DNA from: Gonapodya sp. JEL0774
Lineage: Eukaryota > Monoblepharomycota > Monoblepharidomycetes > Monoblepharidales > Gonapodyaceae
Length of the DNA: 64,000 nucleotides
Assembly: GCA_027604505.1 (NCBI GenBank)
Contig: JADIIX010000009.1
Coordinates: 1-64,000, forward strand
Direction of reading: 5' to 3'
The position numbers and the translations under genes are program-made. The notes beneath the pieces are model-generated. The model had not been told where the DNA came from and searched no databases. It saw only the letters and a list, made by a program, of their open reading frames with translations. Position 1 is the first letter of the stretch. Every line of letters starts with the position of its first letter. Of this stretch, positions 30,755 through 43,585 are shown piece by piece.

Positions 30755-33668
30755 ATGGGCAAGGCCAAAAATTCGAAAAAGAATGCGCGTACGGGAAACA
30801 CAGTACTTCCTACTCAAGGAATCTCCGCTGACGACACCGCGACTGCAATCACCAGATCCGAGCGAACGTTGCCAATAGTCTCCAAGGTAAGGTTTGCCCC
30901 AGTCCTTGACTTCCTCCTGACAAGTCGTGAACAATTCACAACGGTTTAGCTCCAATCTGCCAATGCGAATGATCGAGCTTGGGCTGCAGCTTCGTGTGCT
31001 CATCTCGCGTCCGACAAAGCTCTGCGGAAAACCTTGTTGGATCAGAACGTGATTGGATGGCTTATTCAATGTCTCTCAGATTCTGTGAAGGAGGTTAGGG
31101 TGGAGGCTGCTGGAGCTCTTCAAAATCTGAGCTCTGTCGAGGAATCCGAACTAGACAGCACCCCCACAGCAGGCGCACCAACTGCTGGCAGCAACCCTGT
31201 TCAACCCAACACCACCGGAGGCAATGTCAAGGAGACTATCTGTGCTGAAATGTACAGAAAGGACATTTTTACTCCAATCATGATTATAATTCGCGAGGTG
31301 CGTTCGCAGCTGTTGGCAGTAACTGGAATCCTGTTGACGCGAAGGTAAACGGTTCGGTCTCGGGTTGGCCGTAAAAGATACACTCCTCTCTCAAAAGTGC
31401 TCGGGATCATCTGGCAAATGTTGTGGAAAGCTCCAAGAAGGACAAACCATCTAAGCAACAGACAAACTCGGAGGTTGCCACTGGCCCCCCAATTCCCGAA
31501 GTGGAGCTCCCCACCGTCACCACCATTAGCTTAGCAGAAAATCTCGTATCGCTTATTTGGAATCTCTCCGAGGGCTCTGATAAGGCTCTCAAAGCTGTCA
31601 GTGCAAGCCCAGAATGCATTTCTTTCCTCGTGGACGTTTTTGAATTTGGTCAGGTGGTCGTTCCTGACAGTGGGAAAAAGGCTGGATCTAATCTTCCACT
31701 TATTGGCTTTGGACTTGTGAAAGCGTCCGGTAAGTGTCGCTTGCTGCGCGCATGTTGGAACGCCCCGTGTTTAACGCTGTCGTTGGAAAATTGCAGCAAA
31801 CTGCCTTGCATCTGTGTCCGAGGACAACCACTCTATCGAAAATCTGTTCAAGGCTCGCCAACAGTGGTTCTCTTCGTTAGGGAACTGGGCGCGCGGTAAT
31901 GTCACAATTTACGAAGGCACGACATCGCCAGAATCGATCAAGGAGGTTGCCGTGCTGACATGCTGTAAGAACTGCATTCTTTTTTTGGTAGTTGGACTTC
32001 TGACTAAAAGTGAGCTGCATTTTCTGTTCCGCGATCTCAAAGCCATCCTGTACAATGTCCGCAAAGCCGTTCCATCCTCTGGCCACTCTGAACTCCTCAA
32101 CCTCATCGTCTCCACTTCGTTTCACTGCGTAGACTTTTCCCTTGCTGCGGCTTCCGCAGCGCTGACAGAATCGCCCATACCCTCGACATCAACCCCAGCT
32201 ACTGCTCCCAGTCCTGCAGAGACCCGTAAACACTCCGATACCACTCAGTGGTCGCCCATTGCGGCTCAACTACGAGCTGCGCACTGTGCACTCGAGCTTA
32301 TCTCCAATGTCTGTTCGAGCAAGGACGTGCCTCTGACAACCGCGGCACCGACGACTGCAGGAGTTGCTGAAGACGCCGACAGCGGGTGGCAGGATATGGA
32401 TCAGGAATTCGCTGGTGCAGATGAAGAAGAAGAGGCTGACGACACAATGGAGGTTGAGGGAGATGTAGCCACGACCGTGGAAGACGCAACGGTGGATCCC
32501 GACGCGGATGGGGATGATGATGCGATGGCTGAGGAGGCAAATGCCGACGAGGATATATTTGCCGACGAGGATGATAACGCAGATTCTCCTGCTTCTCGAC
32601 GACTTTACGCCGGAGATCCCCGCTTCCTCGCACTAGTCAAAGTCTCCATTGTGGAAACGTTGTTCCGCCACTGTCGGGACCTAGCCCTCTCCCACGCAGT
32701 AACTCCAACAGCATCAATACCTTCACCTCCTGCAAGTGATTCTGGAGTTGTGGGTAGGACGGAGGTCGATGAATCTGCGTCGTTGAAGGAGCAGGCTACC
32801 CGTGACATTCAGGCTCTGCCTGGGCGTGTGTTGGCGGCACTCGCGAACGTTTTCCTTGTGGCATCGTGGTCGTGGATTCGAGAACATGACGTTGACATTA
32901 CTCAACTTTGGAGCACAATCTGGGCCATAGCGCGGAACGAGGTGGAGAGGGGGAATCACAATGTTGATACTATCGAGTCTTCTGTCGCCGCCATTTGCGT
33001 CGTGATGGAAAAGGTTCTTGAGTCCAGGAAAAAGCTGAAGGATGCAGCTCCCACAACCTTGGCTGTGGCGTTACCGTTCACTCTGTCGGAGGTCGAGTTG
33101 TTGGTTCGAATATTTGGCGGGGTGTCGTCTCTTCCTTTGATTCTTGCAGACCGTGCCGATGCCATTCGATGCAAATGCCTCTCCACCCTCACTCTCATGT
33201 CTGGTCCGATTCTGCTTCACAGCAGCGAGCGAACGGACCCCGACGTTATTCAGATAAATCGAACCGCTGGGGACTTGGTGATGTCGGTCATTGAGCATTT
33301 TAGTGTTCCTGGGGCTGATTGGAGTCTAGAGGTTCTCGCCGAGGGACTTGATTTCGTCTTTGACGTCTACGGAGACGTATCTTACCGATATGATAAGCCG
33401 GTCTTTGTGAACCTCGGCTACTTAAACCGTTTGAGAACCGTTTTTGGACCTTTAAGAAAGAAGGTGATTTGATGCTTCGCGTTTGTTGACTTATTAGGGA
33501 TTGTCCTCGCATTTCTATTCATCGTGCCATTTCTCACGACAGGTCAAGTCTGTGGATAAGCGCAATGCTCGCCTCAGAGAAGCAAGATTCAGGGCAGACG
33601 GTGCATTAATCAACCTGAACGCCTTTATCAAATACAAGGAAAAGGAATTGAAAGCTTCTTCCCAATAG
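30755..33668 (+). CDS. SYO1: Syo1/HEATR3-like ribosomal protein import chaperone
   Basis: Starts MGKAKNSKKNARTGNTVLP at 30755, a basic N-terminus as in Syo1 (nuclear import signal). First intron 30887-30949, then ARM/HEAT repeats (NDRAWAAASCAHLASDKALR, VKEVRVEAAGALQNLSSVEE, NLVSLIWNLSEGSDKALKAV). A long Ser/Pro stretch and an extended acidic region (QDMDQEFAGADEEEEADDT through about residue 560) match the acidic loop that in yeast and Chaetomium separates ARM and HEAT parts and contacts uL18/uL5. Further HEAT repeats follow. The end is KSVDKRNARLREARFRADGA to KEKELKASSQ, TAG 33666-33668, after a short 3' intron near 33462-33542. Syo1 co-imports uL18 and uL5 with transportin for 5S RNP assembly. 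Several introns lie in the first third. Confidence 0.9.
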
Positions 33669-33779
33669 CCACGTAGAGCATCGTTCGTGTAATGTGAACA
33701 GATTCCCATGTCAACAGCACTTGCTTGCTGTGCCGCCCCAAAACCCTTGCTTTCGAACAAATGGAAATATATGACAAAA

Positions 33780-33801
33780 GAGAGAGAGAGAGAGAGAGAG
33801 A
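33780..33801. repeat. (GA)n microsatellite
   Basis: An uninterrupted AG dinucleotide run of about 22 bp between the convergent SYO1 and fungal_trans genes. Confidence 0.9.
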
Positions 33802-33949
33802 AAGCTGATGCATTAAGGGTTCTGAACCAAATAAAAGTACAAGAAAATGTTCCCAATCCCCAACGTCACCTTCATGCCCTTCATGTATGCATATGCTGAA
33901 TATAAATCGCCCCATAACCACCACCAACCTCCCATAACACTTCCCACTT

Positions 33950-36900
33950 TTACTCCAATATTATGCTCGAAGACAATGACAAAAGCCCCGGCGATTGAGG
34001 GATATGTTGCATTACCGGCGACATTGAAACGTCCTTGTTCAACTCGTCCCCAAACTCCGCAAAGTCCGTAAGCATGAGAGTGTCAAGTGACAACCCCGTC
34101 ATCGGCCGCTTGGCTAAAGACTCTGGAGCTGCCGGCGCGAGGCCGATCCCAAGCGTTTGAAACTGCTCCTGGAGGTCAGTGTTGTTGCCATTCCCCAACA
34201 GCTCTGACGGGTTAGCCGGCTGCTCCTCCTGCATGACTGGCTCCGCAGGTGCGCTAGCCATCATTTCTTCCGCAGGTTGGTCGATGAGCTGGTGTTTGTT
34301 CAGTTGCAGCCACCACCCAAGTTCGATCTCCACCCAAGTGCATCGGGTTTTCGAGTCACGCCACCAAAAGCCCATCACCTTCAGTCCCAGACAAAGCACA
34401 TTAATTTGCCGCACGGTGTCGAAGATGGCCAGCACGGAACTTTCAGGCAAGGGACCTGAAGGAGAAGAACCCGGCCCTGCAGCGGCAGACCCGTGGCCTT
34501 GCGCCATGAAGAGGCCCGCGTAACGTAAAACCGCAAGCTGCACTAGCGCGGCATAGTAGATCGCAAACGCCGTCAGAGGCGACGGAGCCGGGTTCGGCCC
34601 GTTCTCCAAGTTCATGTTCGGATCGTTGATGAGCTCCAGCAGGGTAGGGTTCTGAGCAATGTACTGTTCCACCGCGTTCACGATATTGTTTGCGTGCTGC
34701 ACCGCTGCCTGGAACTTGGGCGTCGACAACCACGCCGTCACGTCCCTCTCTGGTGATCCTGATCCTGACCCAGACCCAGACCCAGACGCAACGCTGCTGG
34801 CACTACCGGTGGAGGTCGCCGATCGAGCGGCCGTGACGGGCAAGGGGGATCCTGCCCCAGACTCGTCGCCCAGCACGGCGATGGCGTTTGCGACCAGCTC
34901 GTCCATGCGGCTCCGGCGCGGGGTGTTCACGACGAGGTGGCAGAGGTTGTAGGCGGCGGATTTGTTGAGGATGAGGACAGGGGTGTTTGCAGAGGGGTAC
35001 TTGCGGTCCTCGTAGTACCACTGTAGGAGAGAGATGCTCAAGAGGTTACTGTTGGCGGCCGAGTGGATGGGGATGGCTGGGACGGTCCCGTTCCACGAGG
35101 ACTGCACAGACGCGGAGTCAGTGGCCTGCTTGCTCTTGGTTAACTGTATCATAAGAAAGAGCCGAGGGCGAAACGAAACGAAACGAAACCGATGAACGCC
35201 CCAATCAGCACGTGCGGTCCATCCATCCACGCCACCTTTTCAACCCACCCTATACAACATCTGATACAACCCCAGCACCCTATTCGACTCGGCTCTCATG
35301 ACCTCCCCACCCGCTTCCTCCTTGGCCGCCACGCCGTCCCACACCTGGTCCGCGACGGGGTACCCGGGGGCCTCTGCTTCCTCGTCAGAAATTTGGCTCG
35401 GCGTGTCCTCGACCATGGCCACCAGGCGTTCCATCTGGACGAGCGCCCACCACGCGCGCAGGGAAGATTGGTGGCGGATCCAGGTGGTCACCGAGGTGGA
35501 GGGGTCGGTGGGGTGGGCGGCGGGGGTAGGTGGTTGGTTGAGTTTGAGGGTGCGGGCCACCGAGACAGCGACGGAGACCAGGCGGGTGGCCACTGGGAGG
35601 AGGAAGGAGTGCAAGGTGGGTGGTGGTGGTGCCAGCGGCAAGGGGTGTGATGGGGGATGCGGTAAAGTAAAGATGGTCACAAAGTCAGTCCAAACCATCT
35701 CCCACGCAACTCCCCCCTCTCCACCAAACTCCTCCCCCTCCCCCTCCGCAACCCACTATTCCTCCTCGCGCCACTCTCCGACGTCGCCGTGTACAAAATC
35801 AGATGCAACACCGCCTGCACATGCGACAGGTCCGCCGGCTCGCTCCCCTTGAACAAGACCGGGGCCAACACGTCGCTGGCCAGATCCAACAACTGGTCTC
35901 CCACGGCCTCGCTGTGGACCGAGGCCGGGAGGAACCTGGTGGCCACGCACAGCATGGCCAGGAACAGGTGTGGGGGCAGGGTGTGCAGGTTGAGCGTGGG
36001 GAGGTGCAGAAGGGACAGGACCGGGTGCACGTTGAGGGCGTAGAGGGTGATGAGGCGGATTTGGACAGAGGGGGTTTGCCAGTTGGGGAGGTCGGTGGGG
36101 GGGTCGTGGAGGGCGAAGGGTTGGTGGGAGGACTGGGTGGGGAGTGGTGGGGGGCGGTCACGTGTCAAATACCACCCCCACCCCAACACACGCTCCCCCT
36201 CTCCTCACCTCATTCTCCCCCCCCGTCGGCAAGAACGCTTCGGTGTACTCCAAATACGGCGGCGGGGCGTTCACATCAATGTCAAACTCGGTCCCGCTCC
36301 TGTCCCCACCCACTCCCACACCTCCCCCGCCCATTCCCACAAACCCGCCGTCCCCTCCACCTCCCCCGTCCCCGTTCCCGCTTTCCCCGCCACCGCCCTC
36401 GCCCCCCTGCGCCGCACCGAACAGCGCCGCCTCCCTGGTACTCCAGTACTCGCCCAAGAACCCCGTAGCATACTCTGGCACGTCGTCTGGCGCCATGCCC
36501 ATACCCATACCCAGGGCATATGCCATGCCCATGTCCACGTCCATCCCCAGACCCATCCCCATGCCCATCCCGAACCCGTCGTCACCGTCCCCGTTCTCGT
36601 CGCCGTTCTCGTCCACCTCGGTGTCCCCTCCCCGGTGGCCGCTGCTGCCAGGCGGACGATGGGAATCGCCAGACCCAGACCCCGTCCCTGCACAGCCGGC
36701 CCGCTTCGCCCCGGCCCCGGCCTCGGCCTCCCCATCCCCGCCAACCTCCCCATCCCGCTCGCTCCGTGCGGCCCCCACGGCGCCAGCCCCCTGGAACGCC
36801 TCCTTGAACCCCTCCTTGATCGCGACGAGGACGGAACCCCTGGCGGCCGAGACTTCGCCCTTGAGTGCGCCAAAGGCGCCCACGAGGATGGAGGCAGAGG

Positions 36901-37703
36901 GGGGTTTGGAGGGAGTGGTGGTGGAGGTGGAGGGGATGTGGGTACGGATTGGGAGACTCGCGCGGGTCCCGTGCGAGGTCGGGTATGGTAGTTGGTTCGT
37001 CCAGGGCCACCCACAGAAAGGAAAACCCCTGGTGTCCCCGGCCAAGCTCGGAGATGTACAAATTTTTTCGAACCCCCGATTGTAGGATGATTGGGGTGGT
37101 CCAGGTCCATGTGTGCACCCACTGGGAAGTCGAGCTGTGGGAACACGTCACCTCGCCCACCGCCCCCGGCACCGCCACCAGGAGGCCCGACGAGACAGGC
37201 CCCAATCACGGACTCGTGGTAAGAGAGAGGATGGGGCCGATCCGGTGTGCTGGAAGGCGAGACTGTGTTGTGTTGTTCCCGGCAGGCTGTGGGAATTGCT
37301 CGGTTTGGGCAGCAGCAACCCGCCTGTCCCAACCCAGCCCGCCACGCCCACCACCCACCCCCCGGACAACTCACTCGCAAGCCCTGGTTATGCGCACTCT
37401 ATCTCTCTCCCTCTCCCTATCCCTCTCCCTCGCCCCTGCAGCTGACCCCGCCGGGTAAGCGGAGAGGTAGGCGTGTGCGTCTGTGGCGGGGTCAAAGTCA
37501 GCGTCTGAGTCGACATCGTTGTCGATGTCGTTGTCGATGTCTGTGTCGAACGAAGAGAGAGAGTTTGAGAGGTGGAGTGGGATTGGGAGTTGAGAGGAAG
37601 AGGAAGAGGAAGAGGAGGACGAGGAGGAAGAGGGGAAGAGGGAGGGGAGGGAGGAAGAGGAAGAAGGGGTTTTTGAGAGTCTTGGGCGTCTGAAGAATGA
37701 CAT
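33950..37703 (-). CDS. fungal-specific transcription factor domain protein; no Zn2Cys6 cluster found
   Basis: The C-terminal two thirds fits the fungal_trans fold: VQIRLITLYALNVHPVLSLL (the 'YF..vhP.fpilh' motif), LPPHLFLAMLCVATRFLPAS, ADLSHVQAVLHLILYTATSE, VSVAVSVARTLKL, RAWWALVQMERLVAMVEDTP with SQISDEEAEAPG, and a helical tail ending near 33950. Exons visible: about 33950-35142, 35260-35690 and 35690-36150. The N-terminal half is less certain. A Met/Gly-rich exon (about 36215-37030; GMGMGMGLGMDVDMG) and a possible first exon at 37703 (MSFFRRPRLSKTPSSSSSLP, poly-Ser, Asp repeats) are plausible. I find no CxxCRxxKxxC cluster in any minus frame between 36 and 38.3 kb. It may be a regulator lacking its DNA-binding domain, or the cluster may be on a missed exon. 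Confidence 0.65.
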
Positions 37704-39783
37704 TGGGATTGGGTGAGGAGTGGGGGGGGGTAAGTAAGGTGGGAGTGAGCGTTGGAGCGCAGTTTCCTGCTGCGGAACACTCGAGCTGCGGCAGACTGCG
37801 CGAGTGAACCGAGTGCGTGAGAGTGAGAGTGTCTGTGTGTGTTTGTAGGGGAGTGGGTGTGGTCGCCTCCTCGGCTGAATCCGTTGCTGGGTCCGCTGGC
37901 TCTGGCCTCTTCCCGCACCAACACCGGTGGGTTTGTTGTTGCCCTGCCAAAACTCAAAATGCCTCTTCCTATGGCCACCTCAACAATGAATATAGACTCA
38001 TCTCATCACACACGCTTTTTTCGGCTGAACTTTTTTTCCCTGATGTTTTCTTTATTCTTCCTTATATTCTCGGCCTAGTACTTGGCTACTCTGTCCTCTA
38101 TCGGTCTCCCGTGTCCTTGGCCTGCCTTCTCTTGCCCCAGCGCTGCTGACACCTGTTCTGCCCGTAATCAGTATTGTAGTCCTCATCCACGCCCAGCACT
38201 CGTAAATACATACACTTTGTGGTGGTGGCCGCGTCGTCGACACTCGACCGTGCGAAAACCCTCCCGTCCAACGGTCCATGTCCCCTTCTGCTACATATCG
38301 GACACCTCCGAGTCAACTTCACCAACCGTCTCATTACTGTGAAATGAACTGTGTCGTTGTTTGCGTGTGCGTCGAAGGTCTGTTATCGCATCGACATTGG
38401 TCTGTGCTCTATTTTTTCTTGAGTCCATGACCACACCAACACCATGCAAACAGTGATTACCGGTACTGGTTTCGCTTGGCGAGCTCCTTTGTCGTCGCTG
38501 TCGTGAACGGTGATTGCGAGCCTCCTCGTGCTTACTCTCACGTTCACATGATGTCATCTTTTCGCACCTCCCACCACCTCGATGCCAACAGTGACAAGAA
38601 AGCCCACAAATATCACTAACAAGGTGAAGTAATCAGTCGCCTATATTTATCTGCACTACTTTTAGTTTTCTATTTTTTGTACCTCGCTCGTGTAATACGC
38701 CCTCTGCTCCCCTTGCCCGATTCTGCCGAGCGCCCTCGTCCACCTCGTTGGCTGCGTCGGATCCCTCTCGTTTCGATTTACTATTACTGTGTCATACATA
38801 TAGTTAGCTCCATCCTAAATACATTAATTCTTCGCAGCTGTTCACTTTCTCGCATTGTTGTGCTTGCTGTGCTGATGAATGTCGTCAGATTGCTGGTGCA
38901 GACGGCACCAATCTGGGCATTGAGCTGAACGTCCGGGCTCCAGCAGCAAGAATTTTTCTTGATCTAGATTTTTGAGAATGTGAGCGGTAGTTGCATAAGT
39001 TTTGTGTTGCGAATTTGATGCAAAGAAAACACTCATCTTATCAAGGAGGACATCATCAACTCGCTCACCCCATCACGAGAGACGCTTCCATGTCTTTATC
39101 CCGAGTACCATACGCCGGAGCGAGAATTTACATTCATCACGAACGAGTTCCGTCTGTATCCTCGTGACAAACAAACCAACCTTCCACAACGACCACCATC
39201 CCCCTTTTCCAGCTCGACGACAAAATATACTCTTGTAATGAGAATATGAAAGAATATGCATCCACAAATGTGCGAAACAATGACCCAAGAGGAGATGAAC
39301 CAAAGTCCCACCCGGCACTTTGGGAGCCGCGGCAGAATTCGCAAGGGGGGGTCGCATTGCATTCCCCGAACCCAACCCGCACCAAACGACCGAGGAAGCA
39401 CAAAGCTCTGGATCGGCGGACACTGCTGAGAAGGAAGAAGCCAGAAAAGAAAAGAACTGCGGAGCGGCGGCGAAACCGGAGAAAAGCAGCGGTCTTGGTT
39501 GCATCGTGCTGCGTTCCAGATTCCCCCGAGGCCCGGCAGCATCAGGAGGACCCGCGCGCTCACTCCACATCCCAACCGACCCCTCATCGGGAAACCCAAA
39601 TCGCACTCGACTCGCTCCACAACGCATCGAGTCGTCCCCTGCTCCCCTTCCCCTTCCCCCTGGCCCGCCCCCCCCCCCCGCCCCCCCACCGGGGCGGGCC
39701 GCGGGCCGCGCGCCCGCCCCCCCCACCCGACCCCCCCCGCCCCCAGACTCCCCTTCCCCTCCCCCTCCCCCTTCCCCCAACCT
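37704..39783. other. long intergenic region without a supported gene
   Basis: Short open frames on both strands show no conserved domain. A minus frame near 38098-38334 contains CPICSRRGHG, suggestive of a zinc knuckle or RING start, but nothing around it supports a gene. The right end, from about 39655, is an extreme C-rich block. Confidence 0.45.
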
Positions 39784-42332
39784 ATGGCCGCCGCCCCCCT
39801 CCTTCCTTCCCACTCCCAACTCCCCCACCAGCCTCCTTCAACCCGCATGCTCCCCCTTCCCATCCCCAGGCACCGCTCAATCGACCCCGCAATATACGCC
39901 CTGCTCTCGTCCGCGCCTGGCTCAGAGTCCAGCAGGCGCATCTCAGAACTCCTGCAGTCCAAGTTGAGGTTCAATCAGCAGTCCGGGAGGTTCGAGCAGG
40001 TCGTGGGCGATGGGGAGGGGGTCGGGGTCGGGTTCGGCGGGACTGCAAGGGGTGTGGGTGTGGGTGGAGGCACCACGACCACCGCGGCCAACACGAGCAC
40101 AACTGGCACAACTGGGCCCGCGAGGAGTGCCACCACCGGCACCAGCACCTCTGCCACCAACGGCTCCATCACCCCTCGCACAACCACACCCACCACCCTC
40201 CGCCCCGCCAACCCCCCTCTCCCCCCCCGCTCTCCCACGTACCCTTACCACTCCCTCTCCCCCTCCTCCCACGCCCACGCCCACCCGCCCTCCCCCTCAG
40301 ACACCCTCCTCACCCCGTCCCGCCTCTCCCTCTCGGACGACGCGCCACCCCCGTACTCGGAACTCGAGATCCAGGAGGGCGGGGGCATCCCGCTGGGCGT
40401 CCCGGTGCCCACGCCCGCTCCGTCCCACGTTCAGAACCCATTCTTCTCCATGAGGGAACCCCCGTTGAGAAACATGGTGCTGCAGAGTAGGGCCGAGGCG
40501 GCGCATGGACATGGGATGGGAATGGGGGGGAGTGGGGGCGGTGGGAGTGGGAGTGGCAGTGCCGGTGCGAGTCGGGCAGGAGACCCGGGCACAGGAACGG
40601 GAACGGGAACGGGCACCTCGTTGTCCTCGTCCTCCTCACGCAACCCCCAGACTTCGTACCACCCCACGAACCCCTTCGCACTCCCCACCCAGAACCACAC
40701 CTACAACCCGTCCGCCAACCCACCGTACCCGTACCCCTACCCTTACTCCTCCTACCCCTACCCTCACCCCTCCTCCTCCCCGTCCCCATCCCCGTACGCT
40801 TACCCAGGCGACTTGTCCGACCAGGCCGCCTTCCTCCACCCCGCGTCGGCATCCTACCCATCGCACACTGAATACGACAGGGACAGGGACTCAGCCCACC
40901 CGTCGCCGGCGCAATCACCGTCCCCCTCCCCGCAACCCCGCCCGTCCCGACAACGCCGCGCACACGCCCACCGCCCGTCCATCCCCCCCGCGCCGGGCCA
41001 AGGGGTCGGCGGGTCGGGCTCGGGCTCCGGGTCCCCGTCGACATCCTCGCCCCCGCTCCCCCGCCGGCCCGGGCACACACCACCATCCTCGTCCTCCTCC
41101 CACCCGTCCTCCTCCTCCACCTCCTCCACCCCCCCGCACACACATGCGGGCAAACCCCGACCGCCATGGTACCTCGCCCCCCTCCGCCCGCGCCTCTGGC
41201 TGGTCCTCGTGTACACCCTCCTGGTCGACCTTCCGCTTTCCTTGTTCGCCCTGGCCTGGGTCCTCTCCACCCTCGTGGTCTCGGTCGTGCTCATGATCGT
41301 CCCCTTTGTGGGCGTCCCCGTGGGGTTGGCCGTCGCCGTTTCGTGGCGTGCCTTGGCAAAGGCCGATCTGTACATGTTGGACACCGTGGTGGGGGGCGAG
41401 TGGGGGGGCAGGGGTGTGGGCGGTGGCCGGACAGGCGGGGCTTCCACCATGTCCTCGTCCTCGTCATCCCACCCGCCCTCCCCGCCTCTCTCCCCACACA
41501 CACCGCCCACCACCACGCCCCCCTCGGTCTCGCAGCCCCCGACCAACATCCACCGCCCCACCACCCGCAGACAACCCCGCCACCTGCCCACCATCATCGT
41601 GTCCCCACGTCGATCCGCGTCGCTCGAACTCGCAATTCATAGGGGGAGCACCAGGGGGTTGGTCCTCGCCGCGGTGGGCGGCTTGGCGTCCTCGGCGGCG
41701 GGGGCCGGCGGCGGGGCAGGGACAGGGACAGGGACGGGGACGGGGACGGGCGCGTCGAGCGGGCTGGCCAACGCTGTGCTGGTGGGAGATGGAGGCGGCG
41801 GCGGCGTGGGTGTGTCTTCCTCCGCCTCAGCCTCGGCCTCGGCCTCGTACGTGATGGACGTGGACTCGTCGACGCACGCCATCTTTGACGAGTCCGCGGC
41901 CCTCCCCCGGGCGCCGCTCAAACCTGCAGGTGTCGTGGCCGGGTGCTGTGTCAGCTTTACGGCAATGTGGGGCGATAGAGGGACGTGGGGGGCCGTGGCG
42001 TATTTTTTGTTCTTCAAGGTACGTACGTGGGGTGTGTGGGTAGTGGTGACATGAATAGGTGGCCCTAACCAAGCGGAACACAAAATCTAACCCGTTTCGT
42101 CGCTCTTAACCACCGCTCGCAGCTCTTCCTCTCCATCTTCACTTCCGTCTCCGCCCTTCTCAGCCTTGTCCTCTTCCTCCCCTGCTACGCGTGCTGCATC
42201 ACCCCTCTCCTGTTCATCTCCCTGGACGCGTTGGCCTCGGCCGAACTGAAGATGGCGTGGTCCTTGATAGGGGGGAGGGAGGGGATGGGGGATAATGTTA
42301 GCGTCAGCGATTTGGGGTGGGAAGGGGGTTGA
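39784..42332 (+). CDS. membrane protein with C-terminal putative sensor domain (PF13796-like) and long disordered N-terminus
   Basis: Two exons: 39784 (or ATG 39847) to 42018, and 42123-42332, joined across an intron starting GTACGTACG. The first 450 or so residues are Ser/Pro/Tyr/Gly-rich and repetitive, with SIDPAIYALLSSAPGSESSR and a PPPYSEL motif as the only ordered parts. Then WYLAPLRPRLWLVLVYTLLV begins a four-segment membrane domain: LLVDLPLSLFALAWVLSTLV, VVLMIVPFVGVPVGLAVAVS, a long loop after ADLYMLDTVVG, then RGTWGAVAYFLFFKLFLSIF and LVLFLPCYACCITPLLFISL. The pairing of two hydrophobic hairpins with a W.(A/S).AY(L/F)..K motif resembles the putative sensor domain of actinobacterial kinases. 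The function in fungi is unknown. The loop holds low-complexity Gly/Thr and Ala/Ser repeats. The N-terminal start is uncertain because of the C-rich block upstream. Confidence 0.75.
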
Positions 42333-43585
42333 ACGTGAACCGGGGTCGGGTGGGGTGGTGGGTGGTGGAGGTGGGCTGCGGTGGAAGGGTTTGAATTTGA
42401 GTTGTTCTTGCTTTTGATGATGGTTTGGTGGGGTGTGCTCTGTGGTGTGTGGAGGATTCGTGCGGACTGGTCGTGGTATGTGGGCGCGTGTGCTTTTCCC
42501 TTCGCCAGTTGTATTATGAAGGAAAAGTTTGCTTGTTTCTCTGTGTTCGCTTTGCTTCTTTTGCTTTGTCGATTCCTATGTGGTTTGGTGGTTGTATTAG
42601 TAGGTTGTAGTGTGCTCGAGTGGGTGTGGCGAAGTGTACGTTTTAGCACAAGGTAAAAGGATCGTATTTTTCACACGAAATGATACAGAAATAGCGAATA
42701 TACGTAGTTGATCAGATGCTCAATGACCACCGAATCAGGGCCAAGATCACGTGCATGGCGGGGACGGTTTTGATGAGTCCATGGTATCGGTGTACACTGA
42801 ACCTCCGCAGACAGGGTGTTCCCGGGCGGAGTCTGGATAATAAAGGCGGAGCGGGAAAGCGACGATAAAAGCAATCCAGCAAAAATATCTTTCCGTGTGC
42901 TCATACGATGTTTATATCACTTTGCCTTTGTAACTGCACATTGGGGACCCACTACCCTCACTGATACTCCTCTTTCGAGGCGAGAATAGAAAAGCTCCTT
43001 GATAAAGATGCCGACGCTATAATGCATGGACTCGTTGAAAGGGAAGGGAGAGGAGAGGAAGGAGGACAGGGGGAGAGATGTTCCGGTCCCAACTGTCGAG
43101 GGCCGGCGGTAAGAAACTCGACTATTCTATTAAATGAGATGTGACAAGCTCCAGAGAATTGGCGGTGGTGCTCGTTGTAATATAATATGTTGTGGAGAAC
43201 ACATCTGACGTGATGAGTCAGCGTCCAGTCAGCGAGGATATGTGTGCTGGCACATATCCAAATATCTGGAGCCAGAAAAGAAACAAAAACACGGAGCCAC
43301 GCCATCATTTTTCAGTTGAATACCACGGAGAACGCAGACTTTGTCTTTATGTTCTGAGGATCGTTTGGGTTGGTTGGTTTGTTGTTGGTGACCTTCACAA
43401 GTAATAATATATTTGGGAACAGATCAAAGTTTATGGAGGTTCACAGGCACCGCCTGATAAAGAGGGACATCCACATAAAAAGACCATTTTGGTAGACGCC
43501 AGCGCAATCACCAATTTCCCTAGTCTATTCCTTGCAGTATTCTTTTCCGCCACCAATCTAGCGTTCACCCTCCTTCTCCACCGAC
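42333..43585. other. intergenic region, no supported gene
   Basis: Separates two plus-strand genes. Minus frames at 42671-42904 and 42958-43308 start with ATG but show no conserved feature. The ABCG promoter should lie within the last few hundred bases. Confidence 0.45.

Noticed and set aside
38098-38334. CPICSRRGHG as the start of a zinc-finger gene
   Set aside because: Only two cysteines, no supporting downstream pattern, and no clear exon structure around it.
39096-41597. Long minus-strand ORFs opposite the sensor gene
   Set aside because: They are Arg/Gly-rich shadows of a GC-rich coding strand and show no domain.
42671-43308. Two small minus-strand ORFs between the sensor and ABCG genes
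   Set aside because: They start with ATG but lack conserved features, splice partners or compositional signs of coding.
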